From Comamonas sp. lk (GTDB taxonomy: Bacteria > Pseudomonadota > Gammaproteobacteria > Burkholderiales > Burkholderiaceae_C): 64,000 nt of DNA. The notes below the pieces were generated by a model. The model was given only the letters and a program-made list of their open reading frames with translations, had not been told where the DNA came from and ran no database searches. Shown piece by piece: positions 1-9,195 of the stretch (position 1 is the stretch's first letter; the number at the start of each line of letters is the position of its first letter). The stretch lies in assembly GCA_945925985.1 (NCBI GenBank), contig CAMELV010000005.1:1-64000 (forward strand), given 5' to 3'. The position numbers were made by a program, and so were the translations under genes.

Positions 1-2
1 GG

Positions 3-332
3 ATAACTTTTCTAATTCTTCTGGTTATCGCAGTGCGTCAGTGGCTGCACTGGCCGAGCGGAGAATTGATGTGGGACGGCCATGTGTGGCGCTGGCGGGG
101 CATGAGCCAATGGGCCATGGATAGGGTTCAAGGCGCGCTGCAGCACCATCTCGACTGGCAGACCGGCCTGTTGTTGAGCCTGCGATCCGAGTCGGGTAAA
201 CGGATCTGGCTCTGGGCGGAGCGGGGCGACGACTCGCAGCAATGGGAGGTCTTGCGGCGCGCCGTCTTTGCACCTAGGCGGTTGACAGAGCCTACCTCCG
301 ATAGCGACGCTGGCCAGGCTTTGCTCCCTTGA
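3..332 (+). CDS. Hypothetical YgfX-like membrane-associated protein, 5' end cut by window edge
   Basis: The frame is open to the left edge, so only the C-terminal part is seen. It begins with a hydrophobic stretch (about 10 residues, Ile/Leu/Val rich), consistent with the end of a membrane segment. A Trp-rich region follows, with WDG and WRWRG, then LLSLR and IWLWAERG, ending in LRRAVF. This pattern resembles the small protein often found just before rpoE in Comamonadaceae (from memory). The stop codon overlaps the TTG start of rpoE, so the two are probably translationally coupled. Function unknown; the YgfX resemblance is a fold-level guess. Confidence 0.6.
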   Translation: MTFLILLVIAVRQWLHWPSGELMWDGHVWRWRGMSQWAMDRVQGALQHHLDWQTGLLLSLRSESGKRIWLWAERGDDSQQWEVLRRAVFAPRRLTEPTSDSDAGQALLP

Positions 333-958
333 GCAACACCGCGCCTATCCCACCGCCTTGCGACAGCGACGCGCTGCTGGTGCAACGGGCCGTGGCCGGG
401 GATCAGCGGGCCTTCGAACTGCTGGTGATCAAGTATCAGCGGCGGCTTCAACGTCTGATCGGTCGGATGGTGCGCGACAGTGATCTGGTCGAAGACATTG
501 CGCAAGAGACCTTTATTCGCGCCTACCGTGCCCTTCCGCAGTTTCGCGGCGAGTCTCAGTTTTACACCTGGCTGTACCGCATCGCCGTCAATACGGCGAA
601 GAAGTTCTTGCAGGAACGCAAGCGGTCGCCGACGATGTCAGACCGGGCAGTTGCATCAAATGAGGACAACGATGAAACTTTTTGGGCGGTTGGGGAACCA
701 AGCACTGATGAGACACCCGAGTCTGTTTTGGCTGCCAAGGAAGTCGCTGCTGCCGTCAACAGTGGTCTGGCCGCTTTGCCGCCTGATTTGCGTCAAGCGC
801 TAACCTTGCGTGAGATTGAGGGCTTAAGTTATGAGGAGATCGCCGCCGTGATGGACTGCCCGATGGGCACGGTACGGTCCCGGATCTTTAGAGCGCGAGA
901 ACTGATTTCCGCCAAATTGAAACCGATGCTGGAGAGACAGACTGGCAAACGCTGGTAG
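329..958 (+). CDS. rpoE: RNA polymerase sigma factor RpoE (ECF sigma-E)
   Basis: A 209-aa ECF sigma factor that directs RNA polymerase to envelope-stress promoters. Region 2 (about residues 25-95) shows the core-binding and -10-recognition pattern DLVEDIAQETFIRAYRALPQF followed by YTWLYRIAVNTAKKFL. Region 4 (about 145-200) shows LTLREIEGLSYEEIAAVM and the GTVRSRIFRARE helix-turn-helix. The TTG start at 329 overlaps the stop of the upstream ORF and gives a length close to other RpoE proteins. The next two genes encode its anti-sigma system and the fourth a periplasmic protease, the classic rpoE-rseA-rseB-mucD arrangement. Autoregulation is expected for the family, but no promoter is visible here because the left edge is close. 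Confidence 0.95.
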   Translation: MSNTAPIPPPCDSDALLVQRAVAGDQRAFELLVIKYQRRLQRLIGRMVRDSDLVEDIAQETFIRAYRALPQFRGESQFYTWLYRIAVNTAKKFLQERKRSPTMSDRAVASNEDNDETFWAVGEPSTDETPESVLAAKEVAAAVNSGLAALPPDLRQALTLREIEGLSYEEIAAVMDCPMGTVRSRIFRARELISAKLKPMLERQTGKRW

Positions 959-964
959 ACAACC

Positions 965-1528
965 ATGAGCATGAACTTGACCATGACGCCCAAACCTTCT
1001 GATCAAGATGCTGAACTGGCGTCGGCCTTGGCTGACGGGCAGTTGAGCGGTGCCGAGTTGGCACATGCCCTGGACTGGGTCAGCCAAACTGAGGAAGGGC
1101 GACGGCATTGGCACGACTACCATAGGCTCGGGGAAGTTTTGCGTGGTGACCAAGTCAGGATGTCTGGCCAAGATTCAGCCTTTCTAGGTCGCCTGCGGGA
1201 AAGGTTGCAGCATGAGCCAACGCCGACCCCAGCCGTAAAGGCGGCCAACGATGCCCGTTTTCATTGGGCGAGACTGGCGGGCGTGGTGTCAATTGTGGTG
1301 GGGTCCTTGTTGGGCTGGCAGAGCTGGTTGGATGCGGGCGGTGCAACGGGTCAGGCCCAATTAGCGAAGCTACCGGCTGAAGCCCCCACAGAGCCCCCTG
1401 CGGCCATGATTCGCGACCCCCAACTCGACGCCTTGATGGCGGCCCATAAGCAGTTTGGGGGGGCCTCAGTTCTGCAGACGCCAACTGGTTTTTTACGCAA
1501 TGCGACGTTCCAAGGGGGCGTGCCTTGA
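965..1528 (+). CDS. rseA: Anti-sigma-E factor RseA/MucA-like
   Basis: This 187-aa protein has the RseA N-terminal pattern (LASALADGQLSGAELAHAL, then WHDYHRLGEVLRGD at about residues 16-60) that binds and holds sigma-E. One membrane segment follows at about residues 100-118 (LAGVVSIVVGSLLGW), then a poorly conserved periplasmic tail. This matches an inner-membrane anti-sigma factor that is cleaved on envelope stress. It lies 6 bases after rpoE and overlaps rseB by 4 bases. Alternative in-frame ATGs exist within the first six codons, so the exact start is uncertain. Confidence 0.88.
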   Translation: MSMNLTMTPKPSDQDAELASALADGQLSGAELAHALDWVSQTEEGRRHWHDYHRLGEVLRGDQVRMSGQDSAFLGRLRERLQHEPTPTPAVKAANDARFHWARLAGVVSIVVGSLLGWQSWLDAGGATGQAQLAKLPAEAPTEPPAAMIRDPQLDALMAAHKQFGGASVLQTPTGFLRNATFQGGVP

Positions 1529-2535
1529 GGTTTTTGGCCTGGTTGCTGGTAGGCTGGGTACTGGCGCTGCCTGCTGCCGGACAGACACGGCAGGCGCCTG
1601 CCGCTGTGACGTCTGAACCTGCTGAGGACCGTCGCTTAGGCGAATGGTTGCTCCGCATCCATGAAGCATCGCGACGGCGCGCCTACATTGGCACCTTTGT
1701 CGTCACAATCGGCAGCAGTATGGCCAGTGCGCGGATTTGGCATGTATGTGATGGCGAACAGCAGATGGAGCGTGTCGAGACACTGACTGGGGCGCCCCGG
1801 TCCACCTTTCGCCGAAATGACCAGGTCATTACATTTTTCCCGGACAGTCGGGTGGTGGTGGCCGAGCGGAGGGAGTCCTTTGGGTTGTTCCCGAATTTGC
1901 TGCAGCCAGGTGATGCCTCGATCGCTCGGTTTTACACCCTCCGGGCCGCTGGCCAAGAGCGTATTGCCGGTTTTGAGACGGATGTGGTTCAGCTGCGCCC
2001 ACGGGACAAACTTCGCTTCGCCTACCAAATCTGGACGGAAAAAAAGACTGGCTTGGTGGTGAAGCTGCAAACATTGGATGTCGAAGGCCAGGTGCTGGAG
2101 CAGGCTGCGTTCTCGGAGTTGCAACTTGATGCGCCGGTCAGCATGGCGAGGCTGAGCCAGATGATGGCCAACACCGAAGGCTATCAGGTAGAAACGCCAG
2201 AAATGGTGAAAACGACGGCTGCGGCTGAAGGTTGGTCGATCAAAGCTCCAGTGCCAGGTTTCCAGCCAATGAGTTGCTACCGGCGACGGGGCGCAGGCGC
2301 GTCTGAGGGGCGCCACGACAGCACGCTGCAATGGATTTTTTCAGATGGCCTGGCCACAGTTTCCTTGTTTCTTGAAGACTTTGACCCGCGTCGGCATGGC
2401 CAAGCCGGTGCCCAGGCACTTGGTGCTACCCATACGCTGACACGACGGCATGGCGACTGGTGGCTGACCGCTGTTGGCGAAGTGCCCCAACAAACCCTTT
2501 TGACATTTGCCCAGGCCCTTGAGCGGCGCAAATAA
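1525..2535 (+). CDS. rseB: Sigma-E regulatory periplasmic protein RseB/MucB
   Basis: A 336-aa protein of the MucB/RseB family, which binds the periplasmic part of RseA and shields it from proteolysis. The N-terminus carries a signal peptide (residues 1-20, RFLAWLLVGWVLALPAAGQ). The large N-terminal lipid-sensing-type domain follows (YIGTFV, RFYTLRAAGQERIAGFETDVVQLRPRD and WTEKKTGLVVK). A smaller C-terminal domain starts near residue 230 (WSIKAPVPGFQP). It starts with TTG overlapping the rseA stop by 4 bases. The length is close to that of E. coli RseB (about 318 aa). Confidence 0.92.
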   Translation: MRFLAWLLVGWVLALPAAGQTRQAPAAVTSEPAEDRRLGEWLLRIHEASRRRAYIGTFVVTIGSSMASARIWHVCDGEQQMERVETLTGAPRSTFRRNDQVITFFPDSRVVVAERRESFGLFPNLLQPGDASIARFYTLRAAGQERIAGFETDVVQLRPRDKLRFAYQIWTEKKTGLVVKLQTLDVEGQVLEQAAFSELQLDAPVSMARLSQMMANTEGYQVETPEMVKTTAAAEGWSIKAPVPGFQPMSCYRRRGAGASEGRHDSTLQWIFSDGLATVSLFLEDFDPRRHGQAGAQALGATHTLTRRHGDWWLTAVGEVPQQTLLTFAQALERRK

Positions 2536-2574
2536 CACCCCATTTTTATTTTGTTTTTGCATGAAAGGTCGATC

Positions 2575-4038
2575 ATGGATTTAGTTGTTAAGAAAAAGCG
2601 GCAAGCGTTGGCGCTGGCGCTGGTCCTATGCGTGACCGCGGCAGTCGGTATCCTGCCGGCATCCCCCGCGCTGGCCCAGAATCGCGCGCTGCCCGACTTC
2701 ACCGACCTGGTCGAGCAGGTCGGGCCATCGGTGGTGAATATCCGCACCGTTGAAAAAGTGGCCGCCCGCAGCGGTGCTGGCGGCACCGACGATGAAATGT
2801 TGGAGTTCTTCAAGCGCTTCGGGCTGCCCATGCCCAATGTGCCGCGCCAGACGCCCCGGCCTAACCGACCTCAGCCCCAGGAGGAAGATCAGCCACGCGG
2901 CTTGGGCTCCGGCTTTATTTTGTCGTCAGACGGCCTCATCATGACCAACGCCCACGTGGTGGAAGGTGCCGATGAGGTTATCGTCACCTTGACCGATAAG
3001 CGTGAGTTCAAGGCCAAACTGATTGGCGCCGACAAGCGCAGCGACGTCGCCCTGGTTAAAATCGATGCGGTTGGACTGCCAGCCGTTAAAGTGGGGGATG
3101 TCAGCCGGCTCAAGGTGGGTGAGTGGGTGATGGCTATTGGCTCGCCGTTCGGGCTGGAAAATACGGTGACCGCAGGCATTGTCAGCGCCAAGCAGCGCGA
3201 TACCGGCGATTACTTGCCCTTCATACAGACCGATGTGGCCATCAACCCTGGTAACTCAGGCGGGCCGCTAATTAATATGCGTGGCGAGGTGGTCGGCATC
3301 AACAGCCAGATCTATTCCCGCTCAGGCGGCTCGATGGGGATTTCGTTCGCCATCCCGATGGATGAGGCGGTGCGCGTGAGTGAGCAGTTGCGCGTCTCGG
3401 GGCGTGTCTCGCGCGGCCGCATTGGGGTCCAGATCGACCAGGTGACCAAAGAAGTCGCGGAGTCCATCGGTCTGGGCAAGGCGCAGGGTGCGTTGGTGCG
3501 GGCGGTTGAGCCTGGTGCGCCGGCCGACAAGGCGGGCGTAGAGGCTGGGGACATCATCGTTAAGTTTGAAGGCAAGGCCGTGGAAAAGTCCAGTGACCTG
3601 CCGCGCATGGTGGGCGCCACCAAGCCTGGCACACGCAGTGCCTTGACTGTGTTCCGACGCGGCAGTTACAAGGATTTGTCGGTCACTGTTGCGGAGATCG
3701 AAGCCGACAAGCCCACGCGCAAAGCCAACGAGCCGGAAGAAAAGCCCAAAACCTCGAGTGCAGGTCAGGCCCTGGGGATGTCGGTCAGCGACTTGACCGA
3801 GGCGCAGAAGAAAGAACTCAAGCTCAAGGGCGGGGTGCGCGTCGATGCAGTGGCTGATGCCGCTGTGCGAGCAGGTATGCGTGAGGGCGATGTGCTGGTG
3901 GCCATCGCCAACACTGAGATCAACACGGTCAAAGAGTTCGAAGCGGCGGTAGCCAAACTTGACAAGTCAAAACCTGTCAATGTCTTGTTCCGTCGCGGCG
4001 AATGGGCCCAGTACGCGGTGATCCGGCCCACGCGCTAG
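2575..4038 (+). CDS. degQ: Periplasmic serine protease DegQ/MucD (HtrA family, Do-type)
   Basis: A 487-aa HtrA-family protease/chaperone for misfolded envelope proteins. A signal peptide (about residues 1-35, ending SPALAQ) is followed by a trypsin-like domain. The catalytic triad is visible: His about 127 in TNAHVVEGADEV, Asp about 157 in RSDVALVKI and Ser about 228 in NPGNSGGPL. Two PDZ domains follow, at about 275-370 and 395-487. I chose ATG 2575 rather than the in-frame TTG at 2551 because AAAGGTCG lies just upstream and the signal peptide then starts normally. It is the last gene of the rpoE module; a possible hairpin terminator follows at 4050-4092. Whether it is best called degP, degQ or mucD cannot be settled by eye. 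Confidence 0.93.
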   Translation: MDLVVKKKRQALALALVLCVTAAVGILPASPALAQNRALPDFTDLVEQVGPSVVNIRTVEKVAARSGAGGTDDEMLEFFKRFGLPMPNVPRQTPRPNRPQPQEEDQPRGLGSGFILSSDGLIMTNAHVVEGADEVIVTLTDKREFKAKLIGADKRSDVALVKIDAVGLPAVKVGDVSRLKVGEWVMAIGSPFGLENTVTAGIVSAKQRDTGDYLPFIQTDVAINPGNSGGPLINMRGEVVGINSQIYSRSGGSMGISFAIPMDEAVRVSEQLRVSGRVSRGRIGVQIDQVTKEVAESIGLGKAQGALVRAVEPGAPADKAGVEAGDIIVKFEGKAVEKSSDLPRMVGATKPGTRSALTVFRRGSYKDLSVTVAEIEADKPTRKANEPEEKPKTSSAGQALGMSVSDLTEAQKKELKLKGGVRVDAVADAAVRAGMREGDVLVAIANTEINTVKEFEAAVAKLDKSKPVNVLFRRGEWAQYAVIRPTR

Positions 4039-4049
4039 CTTTGCGGTCC

Positions 4050-4092
4050 GCAAAAAGCCCTTAATTTTTTTGAGGACTTTGGGTCTTTTTGC
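4050..4092 (+). terminator. Possible terminator of the rpoE-degQ operon
   Basis: Arms GCAAAAAGCCC (4050-4060) and GGGTCTTTTTGC (4081-4092) pair with one bulge around a T-rich loop. The T-run lies inside the right arm, so termination is plausible but not certain. It starts 12 bases after the degQ stop. Confidence 0.4.
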
Positions 4093-4332
4093 GAAATAAC
4101 GAGGCTGCGCTGATGCCTGGTTTATTTCTTTCAGGCGTTCCTGATGACTCCATAAGTGGGTGGTTACTAACTTGGGCGAAGGCTAAGCGTGATTCTGGTT
4201 AGAATGGGGGCCCGGCGCTGAGAGTTACCGGCATATCGGATCGGCATAAATCCACGATACGAGATAGACCCCGGGATCTGGCGGTTGATCTACAACTCGC
4301 CCACACCTCGCTTCCTTGCTTCGTTAAATTAT

Positions 4333-4352
4333 TGTGAATAAGCTGTGAACAA
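4333..4352 (+). promoter_or_regulatory. Two tandem DnaA-box-like nonamers
   Basis: TGTGAATAA (4333-4341) matches the inverse DnaA-box consensus, and TGTGAACAA (4344-4352) matches it with one mismatch. The two are 11 bp apart, one helical turn. They lie in a 500-base stretch that otherwise has no protein gene. Nonamers like this occur by chance, so the role is uncertain. Confidence 0.2.
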
Positions 4353-4433
4353 TAAAGGTGTTGCTGACATGCAACGTGCATCCCAACTTGTTGCTCGGCG
4401 GTTCGCCGGCACCTTTTTGCCTACAATGAAGTT

Positions 4434-4498
4434 CCAACTCTCGCAGTTGCCAAAGACTGTTGGTTCAGGGCGCGTCCACTTCTGACGCGCCCTTTTTT
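4434..4498 (+). ncRNA. Candidate small RNA upstream of lepA
   Basis: A strong intrinsic terminator ends at 4498, yet no protein gene lies between degQ (ends 4038) and lepA (starts 4543). A -10-like TACAAT at 4422-4427 would start transcription near 4434 and give a transcript of about 65 nt. No good -35 box is seen at the expected distance, so the start could lie further upstream anywhere between about 4100 and 4434. I found no convincing ORF, tRNA or known RNA family in 4093-4467. Confidence 0.35.
4468..4498 (+). terminator. Strong intrinsic terminator without an obvious upstream gene
   Basis: A perfect 9-bp stem GGGCGCGTC / GACGCGCCC (4468-4476 and 4484-4492) with a 7-nt loop is followed directly by TTTTTT. 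The T-run is on the plus strand only, so it stops rightward transcription just before lepA. Confidence 0.85.
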
Positions 4499-4542
4499 CT
4501 GGGTCGGACGCTTTTAATTCAACCACTTGAACGTTCCCGTTG

Positions 4543-6354
4543 ATGAATCACATCAGAAATTTCTCGATCATCGCCCACATTGACCATGGCAAGTCGACTC
4601 TGGCTGACCGCCTGATCCAGCGTTGCGGCGGCTTGCAGGAGCGCGAGATGGAGGCGCAGGTGCTGGACTCGATGGACATCGAGAAAGAGCGTGGGATAAC
4701 CATCAAGGCACAGACCGCGGCGCTGCGTTACAAGGCCCTTGATGGTCAGACCTACAACCTGAATTTGATCGACACCCCTGGCCACGTCGACTTCTCGTAC
4801 GAAGTTAGTCGCTCGCTGTCGGCCTGCGAGGGGGCGCTGCTGGTGGTGGATGCCAGCCAGGGCGTGGAAGCGCAGACTGTGGCCAACTGCTACACCGCAC
4901 TAGACCTTGGCGTCGAGGTGGTGCCGGTGCTCAATAAGATGGATCTGCCCAATGCTGATCCTGAGAATGCCAAGATCGAAATCGAGGATGTGATCGGTAT
5001 CGACGCCACGGACGCCATCCCCTGTTCGGCCAAGACCGGCATGGGCATTGACGAAATACTTGAAGCCGTGGTCGCCCGTATTCCAGCACCCAAAGGCAAC
5101 CCCAAAGGCGCGCTGCGCGCGATGATCATCGACAGCTGGTTTGACAGCTATGTGGGTGTCGTGATGCTAGTGCGTGTCGTTGACGGCCGGTTGGTCCGCG
5201 GCGAGCGCATCAAGTTGATGGCCACTGGCGCAACCTACAACGCCGACACGCTGGGTGTCTTCACGCCGGGCAATGAGGCGCGGCCTTCGCTGGAGGCGGG
5301 CGAGGTCGGTTACATCATTGCTGGCATTCGCGAACTTCAGGCGGCCAAGGTGGGTGATACCGTCACCTTGATCAAACCAGGTACAGGCGGTGCGGCGCTC
5401 ACAGCCACCGAGGCGCTGCCCGGCTTCAAGGAAATTCAGCCCCAGGTGTTTGCCGGGCTCTACCCGACTGAGGCCAACCAGTATGAGGGCTTGCGTGACA
5501 GCTTGGAAAAGCTCAAGCTCAACGACGCGTCGCTCCATTACGAGCCCGAAGTGTCACAGGCGCTGGGCTTTGGTTTTCGCTGCGGCTTTCTCGGCCTTCT
5601 TCACATGGAGATCGTGCAGGAGCGGCTTGAGCGAGAGTTCGACCAAGACTTGATCACCACCGCGCCCAGTGTGGTGTACCAGGTGGTGCAGGCCGACGGC
5701 GAGGTACGCATGGTGGAGAACCCATCCAAGATGCCCGACCAGGGTCGGTTGGATGAGGTACGCGAGCCCATCGTTACGGTTCACCTGTATATGCCCCAGG
5801 ACTATGTGGGTGCGGTGATGACGCTGGCCAACCAGAAGCGCGGCATGCAGATGAACATGGCCTACCATGGCCGTCAGGTGATGCTCACCTATGAGATGCC
5901 ACTGGCCGAGATCGTTCTGGACTTTTTTGACAAGCTTAAATCGGTATCTCGCGGCTACGCTTCGATGGATTATGAATTCAAGGAATACCGTGCCGCCGAT
6001 GTGGTCAAGGTCGATATTTTGCTGAATGGCGACAAGGTGGATGCGCTGTCCATCATCGTGCACCGCTCTCAATCCCAGTACCGCGGCAGAGCGGTGGTTT
6101 CCAAGATGCGCGAGATCATTTCGCGTCAGATGTATGACGTGGCGATCCAGGCCGCCATTGGGGCCAACATCATTGCGCGTGAGACAATCAAGGCCCTCCG
6201 CAAGAACGTGATCGCCAAGTGCTATGGCGGTGATATTTCGCGCAAACGCAAGCTCCTCGACAAACAAAAAGCAGGGAAAAAACGCATGAAGCAAATTGGC
6301 TCCGTGGAAGTGCCACAAGAGGCCTTTCTGGCAATTCTGCAGGTGGACGATTGA
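4543..6354 (+). CDS. lepA: Elongation factor 4 (LepA), ribosome back-translocating GTPase
   Basis: A 603-aa translational GTPase related to EF-G; family members act on stalled or mistranslocated ribosomes. G1 is AHIDHGKST near the N-terminus, G3 is DTPGHVDF, G4 is NKMDLP. The C-terminus carries the LepA-specific domain with [24 protein letters not shown] chose ATG 4543 because the LepA N-terminus ([17 protein letters not shown]) follows directly; an in-frame TTG sits one codon earlier. Its stop overlaps the lepB start (TGATG), the usual lepA-lepB coupling. Confidence 0.97.
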   Translation: MNHIRNFSIIAHIDHGKSTLADRLIQRCGGLQEREMEAQVLDSMDIEKERGITIKAQTAALRYKALDGQTYNLNLIDTPGHVDFSYEVSRSLSACEGALLVVDASQGVEAQTVANCYTALDLGVEVVPVLNKMDLPNADPENAKIEIEDVIGIDATDAIPCSAKTGMGIDEILEAVVARIPAPKGNPKGALRAMIIDSWFDSYVGVVMLVRVVDGRLVRGERIKLMATGATYNADTLGVFTPGNEARPSLEAGEVGYIIAGIRELQAAKVGDTVTLIKPGTGGAALTATEALPGFKEIQPQVFAGLYPTEANQYEGLRDSLEKLKLNDASLHYEPEVSQALGFGFRCGFLGLLHMEIVQERLEREFDQDLITTAPSVVYQVVQADGEVRMVENPSKMPDQGRLDEVREPIVTVHLYMPQDYVGAVMTLANQKRGMQMNMAYHGRQVMLTYEMPLAEIVLDFFDKLKSVSRGYASMDYEFKEYRAADVVKVDILLNGDKVDALSIIVHRSQSQYRGRAVVSKMREIISRQMYDVAIQAAIGANIIARETIKALRKNVIAKCYGGDISRKRKLLDKQKAGKKRMKQIGSVEVPQEAFLAILQVDD

Positions 6355-7319
6355 TGCAGGCACTCACGGCATTTGTGCTGGCGGCCTTTGGGGGCTACGC
6401 CGGCTCTTGGTACTTCGGTATGGTCGAGGGCAACTTCGCGCTGCTGTTGTTTTTGGCCACGCTGGTCACCGGCGTGTACTGGCTTGCGGAACGCTTTCAT
6501 TTTTTGCCCGCGAGGCAGAAGGCTGCGGCCCTGCTTGAGGCGCAGGCGGTGCAGCGTCGCCAAGAGTTGCTCAAGATGGGCATCACCCAGGTCGAGACGG
6601 ACACCGCGCCAACCCGGGCGGCGGTTTTGGCGCAACCTTGGTGGCTTGACTGGACGGCGGGCTTATTCCCGGTAATCCTGGCAGTTTTCTTGTTGCGTTC
6701 TTTCCTGTTCGAGCCTTTCAAGATTCCCTCGGGCTCGATGATCCCCACGCTGTGGATCGGTGACCTGATCCTGGTCAACAAGTTTCACTATGGTTTGCGG
6801 TTGCCGGTGCTCAACACCAAGATCACTGAAGGCACGCCGCCCATGCGTGGCGACGTGATGGTGTTCCGCTACCCGCCCAAACCAAGCCTTGACTACATCA
6901 AGCGCGTAGTCGGTGTGCCCGGCGACGAGGTGGCTTATCTCAACAAGCGCCTCACCATCAATGGGCAGGCGATGCCCACAGCGTCGGTACCTGAGTTTTT
7001 TGACGAAGACGTGATGCGCTACTTCAAGCAGTACGAGGAAACCTTTGGCGAGCGTCGGCACCGGGTGCTAAACGACGATGACCGGCCAGGTTTTGTCCCT
7101 GGCGCAGACGATTTTCCGTTCAAGGAAAACTGTCGTTACAGCGCCGAGGGCGTGGTGTGCAAGGTGCCAGCGGGTCATTACTTCATGATGGGCGACAACC
7201 GCGACAACTCGCTCGACTCGCGCTACTGGGGTTTCGTACCGGACAAGAACATCGTGGGGCGTGCGTTCTTTGTCTGGATGAATTTTGGCAGCCTCAAGCG
7301 CATTGGCTCTTTCAATTGA
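6354..7319 (+). CDS. lepB: Signal peptidase I (LepB)
   Basis: A 321-aa type I signal peptidase that removes leader peptides from exported proteins at the periplasmic face. Two membrane segments are near the N-terminus (about residues 1-45) and at about 100-118, separated by a charged cytoplasmic loop. The catalytic Ser is about residue 128 (PSGSMIPTL) and the Lys about 183 (DYIKRVVGVPGDEV). The C-terminal signature is GDNRDNSLDSRYWGFVP. ATG 6354 overlaps the lepA stop. The length matches E. coli LepB (324 aa). Confidence 0.97.
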   Translation: MQALTAFVLAAFGGYAGSWYFGMVEGNFALLLFLATLVTGVYWLAERFHFLPARQKAAALLEAQAVQRRQELLKMGITQVETDTAPTRAAVLAQPWWLDWTAGLFPVILAVFLLRSFLFEPFKIPSGSMIPTLWIGDLILVNKFHYGLRLPVLNTKITEGTPPMRGDVMVFRYPPKPSLDYIKRVVGVPGDEVAYLNKRLTINGQAMPTASVPEFFDEDVMRYFKQYEETFGERRHRVLNDDDRPGFVPGADDFPFKENCRYSAEGVVCKVPAGHYFMMGDNRDNSLDSRYWGFVPDKNIVGRAFFVWMNFGSLKRIGSFN

Positions 7320-7365
7320 GCCGAATGGTCCCAGTCAGACTTTGCCAGCGGCAGGGTCCCTGCGA

Positions 7366-8052
7366 GTGAACGACGGTCTGGTCGCCTTGCAGCAGCGTTT
7401 GCAGCATGACTTCGCGACACCTCAACTGCTGACGCAGGCGCTGACGCACCGCAGCTTTTCCATTGATCACAACGAACGGTTGGAGTTCTTGGGTGACTCG
7501 GTGCTGAACCTAGCGGTTGCCGACCTGCTGTATGCGCAGCTCAAGGCCCTGCCCGAGGGAGACCTGTCGCGCGTGCGCGCCAATTTGGTCAAGCAGGACA
7601 CGCTGCATCAACTGGCGCTGGCGCTGGGTCTGCCAGAGGTGTTGCGGTTGGGGGAGGGCGAGGCGCGTTCCGGTGGGCAAAAGCGCCCCTCTATTCTGGC
7701 CGATGCACTCGAGGCCGTGATCGGCGCAGTGCACCTGGACGCTGGCTTTGGTGCTGCGCAGGCACTGGTGCAACGTTTGTTCAAGGGGGTCGAGATCAAC
7801 CCGCAGATGGAGGCGATCGGCAAGGACGCTAAAACCGAGTTGCAGGAATGGCTGCAGGGACGCAGGATGAAGTTGCCCCTGTACCGGGTGGTCGGCACCT
7901 TGGGCATGGCGCACAAGCAGACCTTTGATGTCGAATGTGAAATCACCGAATTCGGCCTAGCCGAACGTGGCATCGGCGGCTCGCGCCGCGCTGCTGAGCA
8001 GGCTGCTGCTGCGGCCATGCTGCAAACACTGAAAGCTGGGGCAGGGAAATGA
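7366..8052 (+). CDS. rnc: Ribonuclease III
   Basis: This 228-aa endonuclease cleaves double-stranded RNA during rRNA and mRNA processing. The RNase III signature ERLEFLGDS holds the acidic residues E37 and D44, and [16 protein letters not shown] is also present. A C-terminal dsRNA-binding domain (about 155-225) ends with [16 protein letters not shown]. The frame is open upstream into lepB, but I chose GTG 7366: it has a GGCAGGG-type ribosome site about 9 bases upstream and gives a length close to E. coli RNase III (226 aa). It overlaps era by 4 bases. Confidence 0.94.
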   Translation: MNDGLVALQQRLQHDFATPQLLTQALTHRSFSIDHNERLEFLGDSVLNLAVADLLYAQLKALPEGDLSRVRANLVKQDTLHQLALALGLPEVLRLGEGEARSGGQKRPSILADALEAVIGAVHLDAGFGAAQALVQRLFKGVEINPQMEAIGKDAKTELQEWLQGRRMKLPLYRVVGTLGMAHKQTFDVECEITEFGLAERGIGGSRRAAEQAAAAAMLQTLKAGAGK

Positions 8053-9077
8053 GCGCGACTGAATCGACGATTGAAAACCATGACAACACCGCCGAGCCCA
8101 GTGCCGAGGAACAGGCTGCAGCCTTGGCCAGCATGCTCAAGGGCTTGCGTGCTGCGCCGGCGGGCGGCGTGCCCGTGCCAGGCCAGCACTGTGGCCTTAT
8201 CGCCATTGTTGGTAAGCCCAATGTGGGCAAGTCGACCCTGCTCAATGCGCTGGTAGGCCAGAAGATCAGCATCACCTCGCGCAAGGCGCAAACCACCCGG
8301 CACCGGATTACCGGCATGCGCACCCAGGGTGCGACCCAGTTCGTATTTGTTGACACCCCGGGCTTTCAGACCCGCCACAACAACGCTTTGAACCGCTCGC
8401 TCAACAAGACGGTGTTGGGCGCTGTGGGCGATGTCGACCTGATACTGTTTGTGGTGGAGGCTGGTCAGTTCAACCAGGCTGATGCCCGTGTGCTGAGCTT
8501 GCTGGGCAAAGATATCCCAACGCTGCTGGTGGCCAACAAGTTCGACCAGATCCACCGCCGCGGCGATATTGCGCCCTGGCTGCAGGAAATGCAACAACGC
8601 CACGCCTTTACCGAATTTGTCCCGATGTCGGCCAAAAATGCCCGGGATATCGAACGCCTGCTGGTCCTTTGCGAGCGCTTTTTGCCCGAGCAGCCTTGGT
8701 GGTACGCTGAAGATGAGCTGACCGATCGCAGTGAGAAATTTCTGGCTAGTGAGACGGTGCGTGAAAAGCTGTTTCGCCTGACTGGCGACGAGTTGCCCTA
8801 CACCTCGACCGTGATCATCGACAAATTTGGCGAAGAGGCTGGTCGCGGCAAGCAAAAGCGCCTGCTGCGTATCGCCGCCACCATTGTTGTCGAGCGCGAC
8901 ACCCACAAGGCCATGGTGATTGGCGACAAGGGCGAGCGCATCAAGCGCATTGGCACCGAAACCAGGGTCGAACTGGAGAAGCTGCTGGATGCCAAGGTGT
9001 TCATCGAGCTCTGGGTCAAAGTGCGCTCAGGCTGGGCCGACGACGAAGCGCGGGTGCGCAGCTTTGGCTACGAGTAA
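8049..9077 (+). CDS. era: GTPase Era, 16S rRNA/30S assembly factor
   Basis: A 342-aa essential-type GTPase with a C-terminal KH domain that binds the 3' end of 16S rRNA. G1 is [15 protein letters not shown] (about residues 56-70), the switch region carries [10 protein letters not shown]3 is DTPGF and G4 is NKFDQ. The KH domain carries [22 protein letters not shown]. Compared with E. coli Era (301 aa) it has about 45 extra N-terminal residues of low complexity (Glu/Ala rich). Those may be real, or the start may lie further in, but the 4-base overlap with rnc favours 8049. Confidence 0.95.
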   Translation: MSATESTIENHDNTAEPSAEEQAAALASMLKGLRAAPAGGVPVPGQHCGLIAIVGKPNVGKSTLLNALVGQKISITSRKAQTTRHRITGMRTQGATQFVFVDTPGFQTRHNNALNRSLNKTVLGAVGDVDLILFVVEAGQFNQADARVLSLLGKDIPTLLVANKFDQIHRRGDIAPWLQEMQQRHAFTEFVPMSAKNARDIERLLVLCERFLPEQPWWYAEDELTDRSEKFLASETVREKLFRLTGDELPYTSTVIIDKFGEEAGRGKQKRLLRIAATIVVERDTHKAMVIGDKGERIKRIGTETRVELEKLLDAKVFIELWVKVRSGWADDEARVRSFGYE

Positions 9078-9133
9078 ATCTTTGACCCCCACGCTTGCCG
9101 CTGCGCGTGCTGCGCTGCCCCCCGAGTGGGCTC

Positions 9134-9164
9134 GTTTCGCCTTGGGGCGGCCCAGCGGCGAAAC
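9134..9164. repeat. Intergenic inverted repeat between era and recO
   Basis: GTTTCGCC (9134-9141) and GGCGAAAC (9157-9164) are perfect 8-bp arms inside the 118-base era-recO gap. The surrounding text (a run of Cs, GAGTGGGC, CCTTGGGGCGGCCCAGC) resembles a common intergenic repeat of Comamonadaceae that I recall. No T-run follows, so it is probably not an intrinsic terminator. Confidence 0.5.
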
Positions 9165-9195
9165 CGTGTATTGCTGGCCGGCTTGACGGCTCGAC

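Noticed and set aside
5554..6363. Minus-strand frame (269 aa) within lepA
   Set aside because: Antisense shadow, His-rich only because of codon complement.
7608..8906. Long minus-strand frame (432 aa) opposite rnc and era
   Set aside because: Spans two well-supported genes on the other strand; no recognisable domain.
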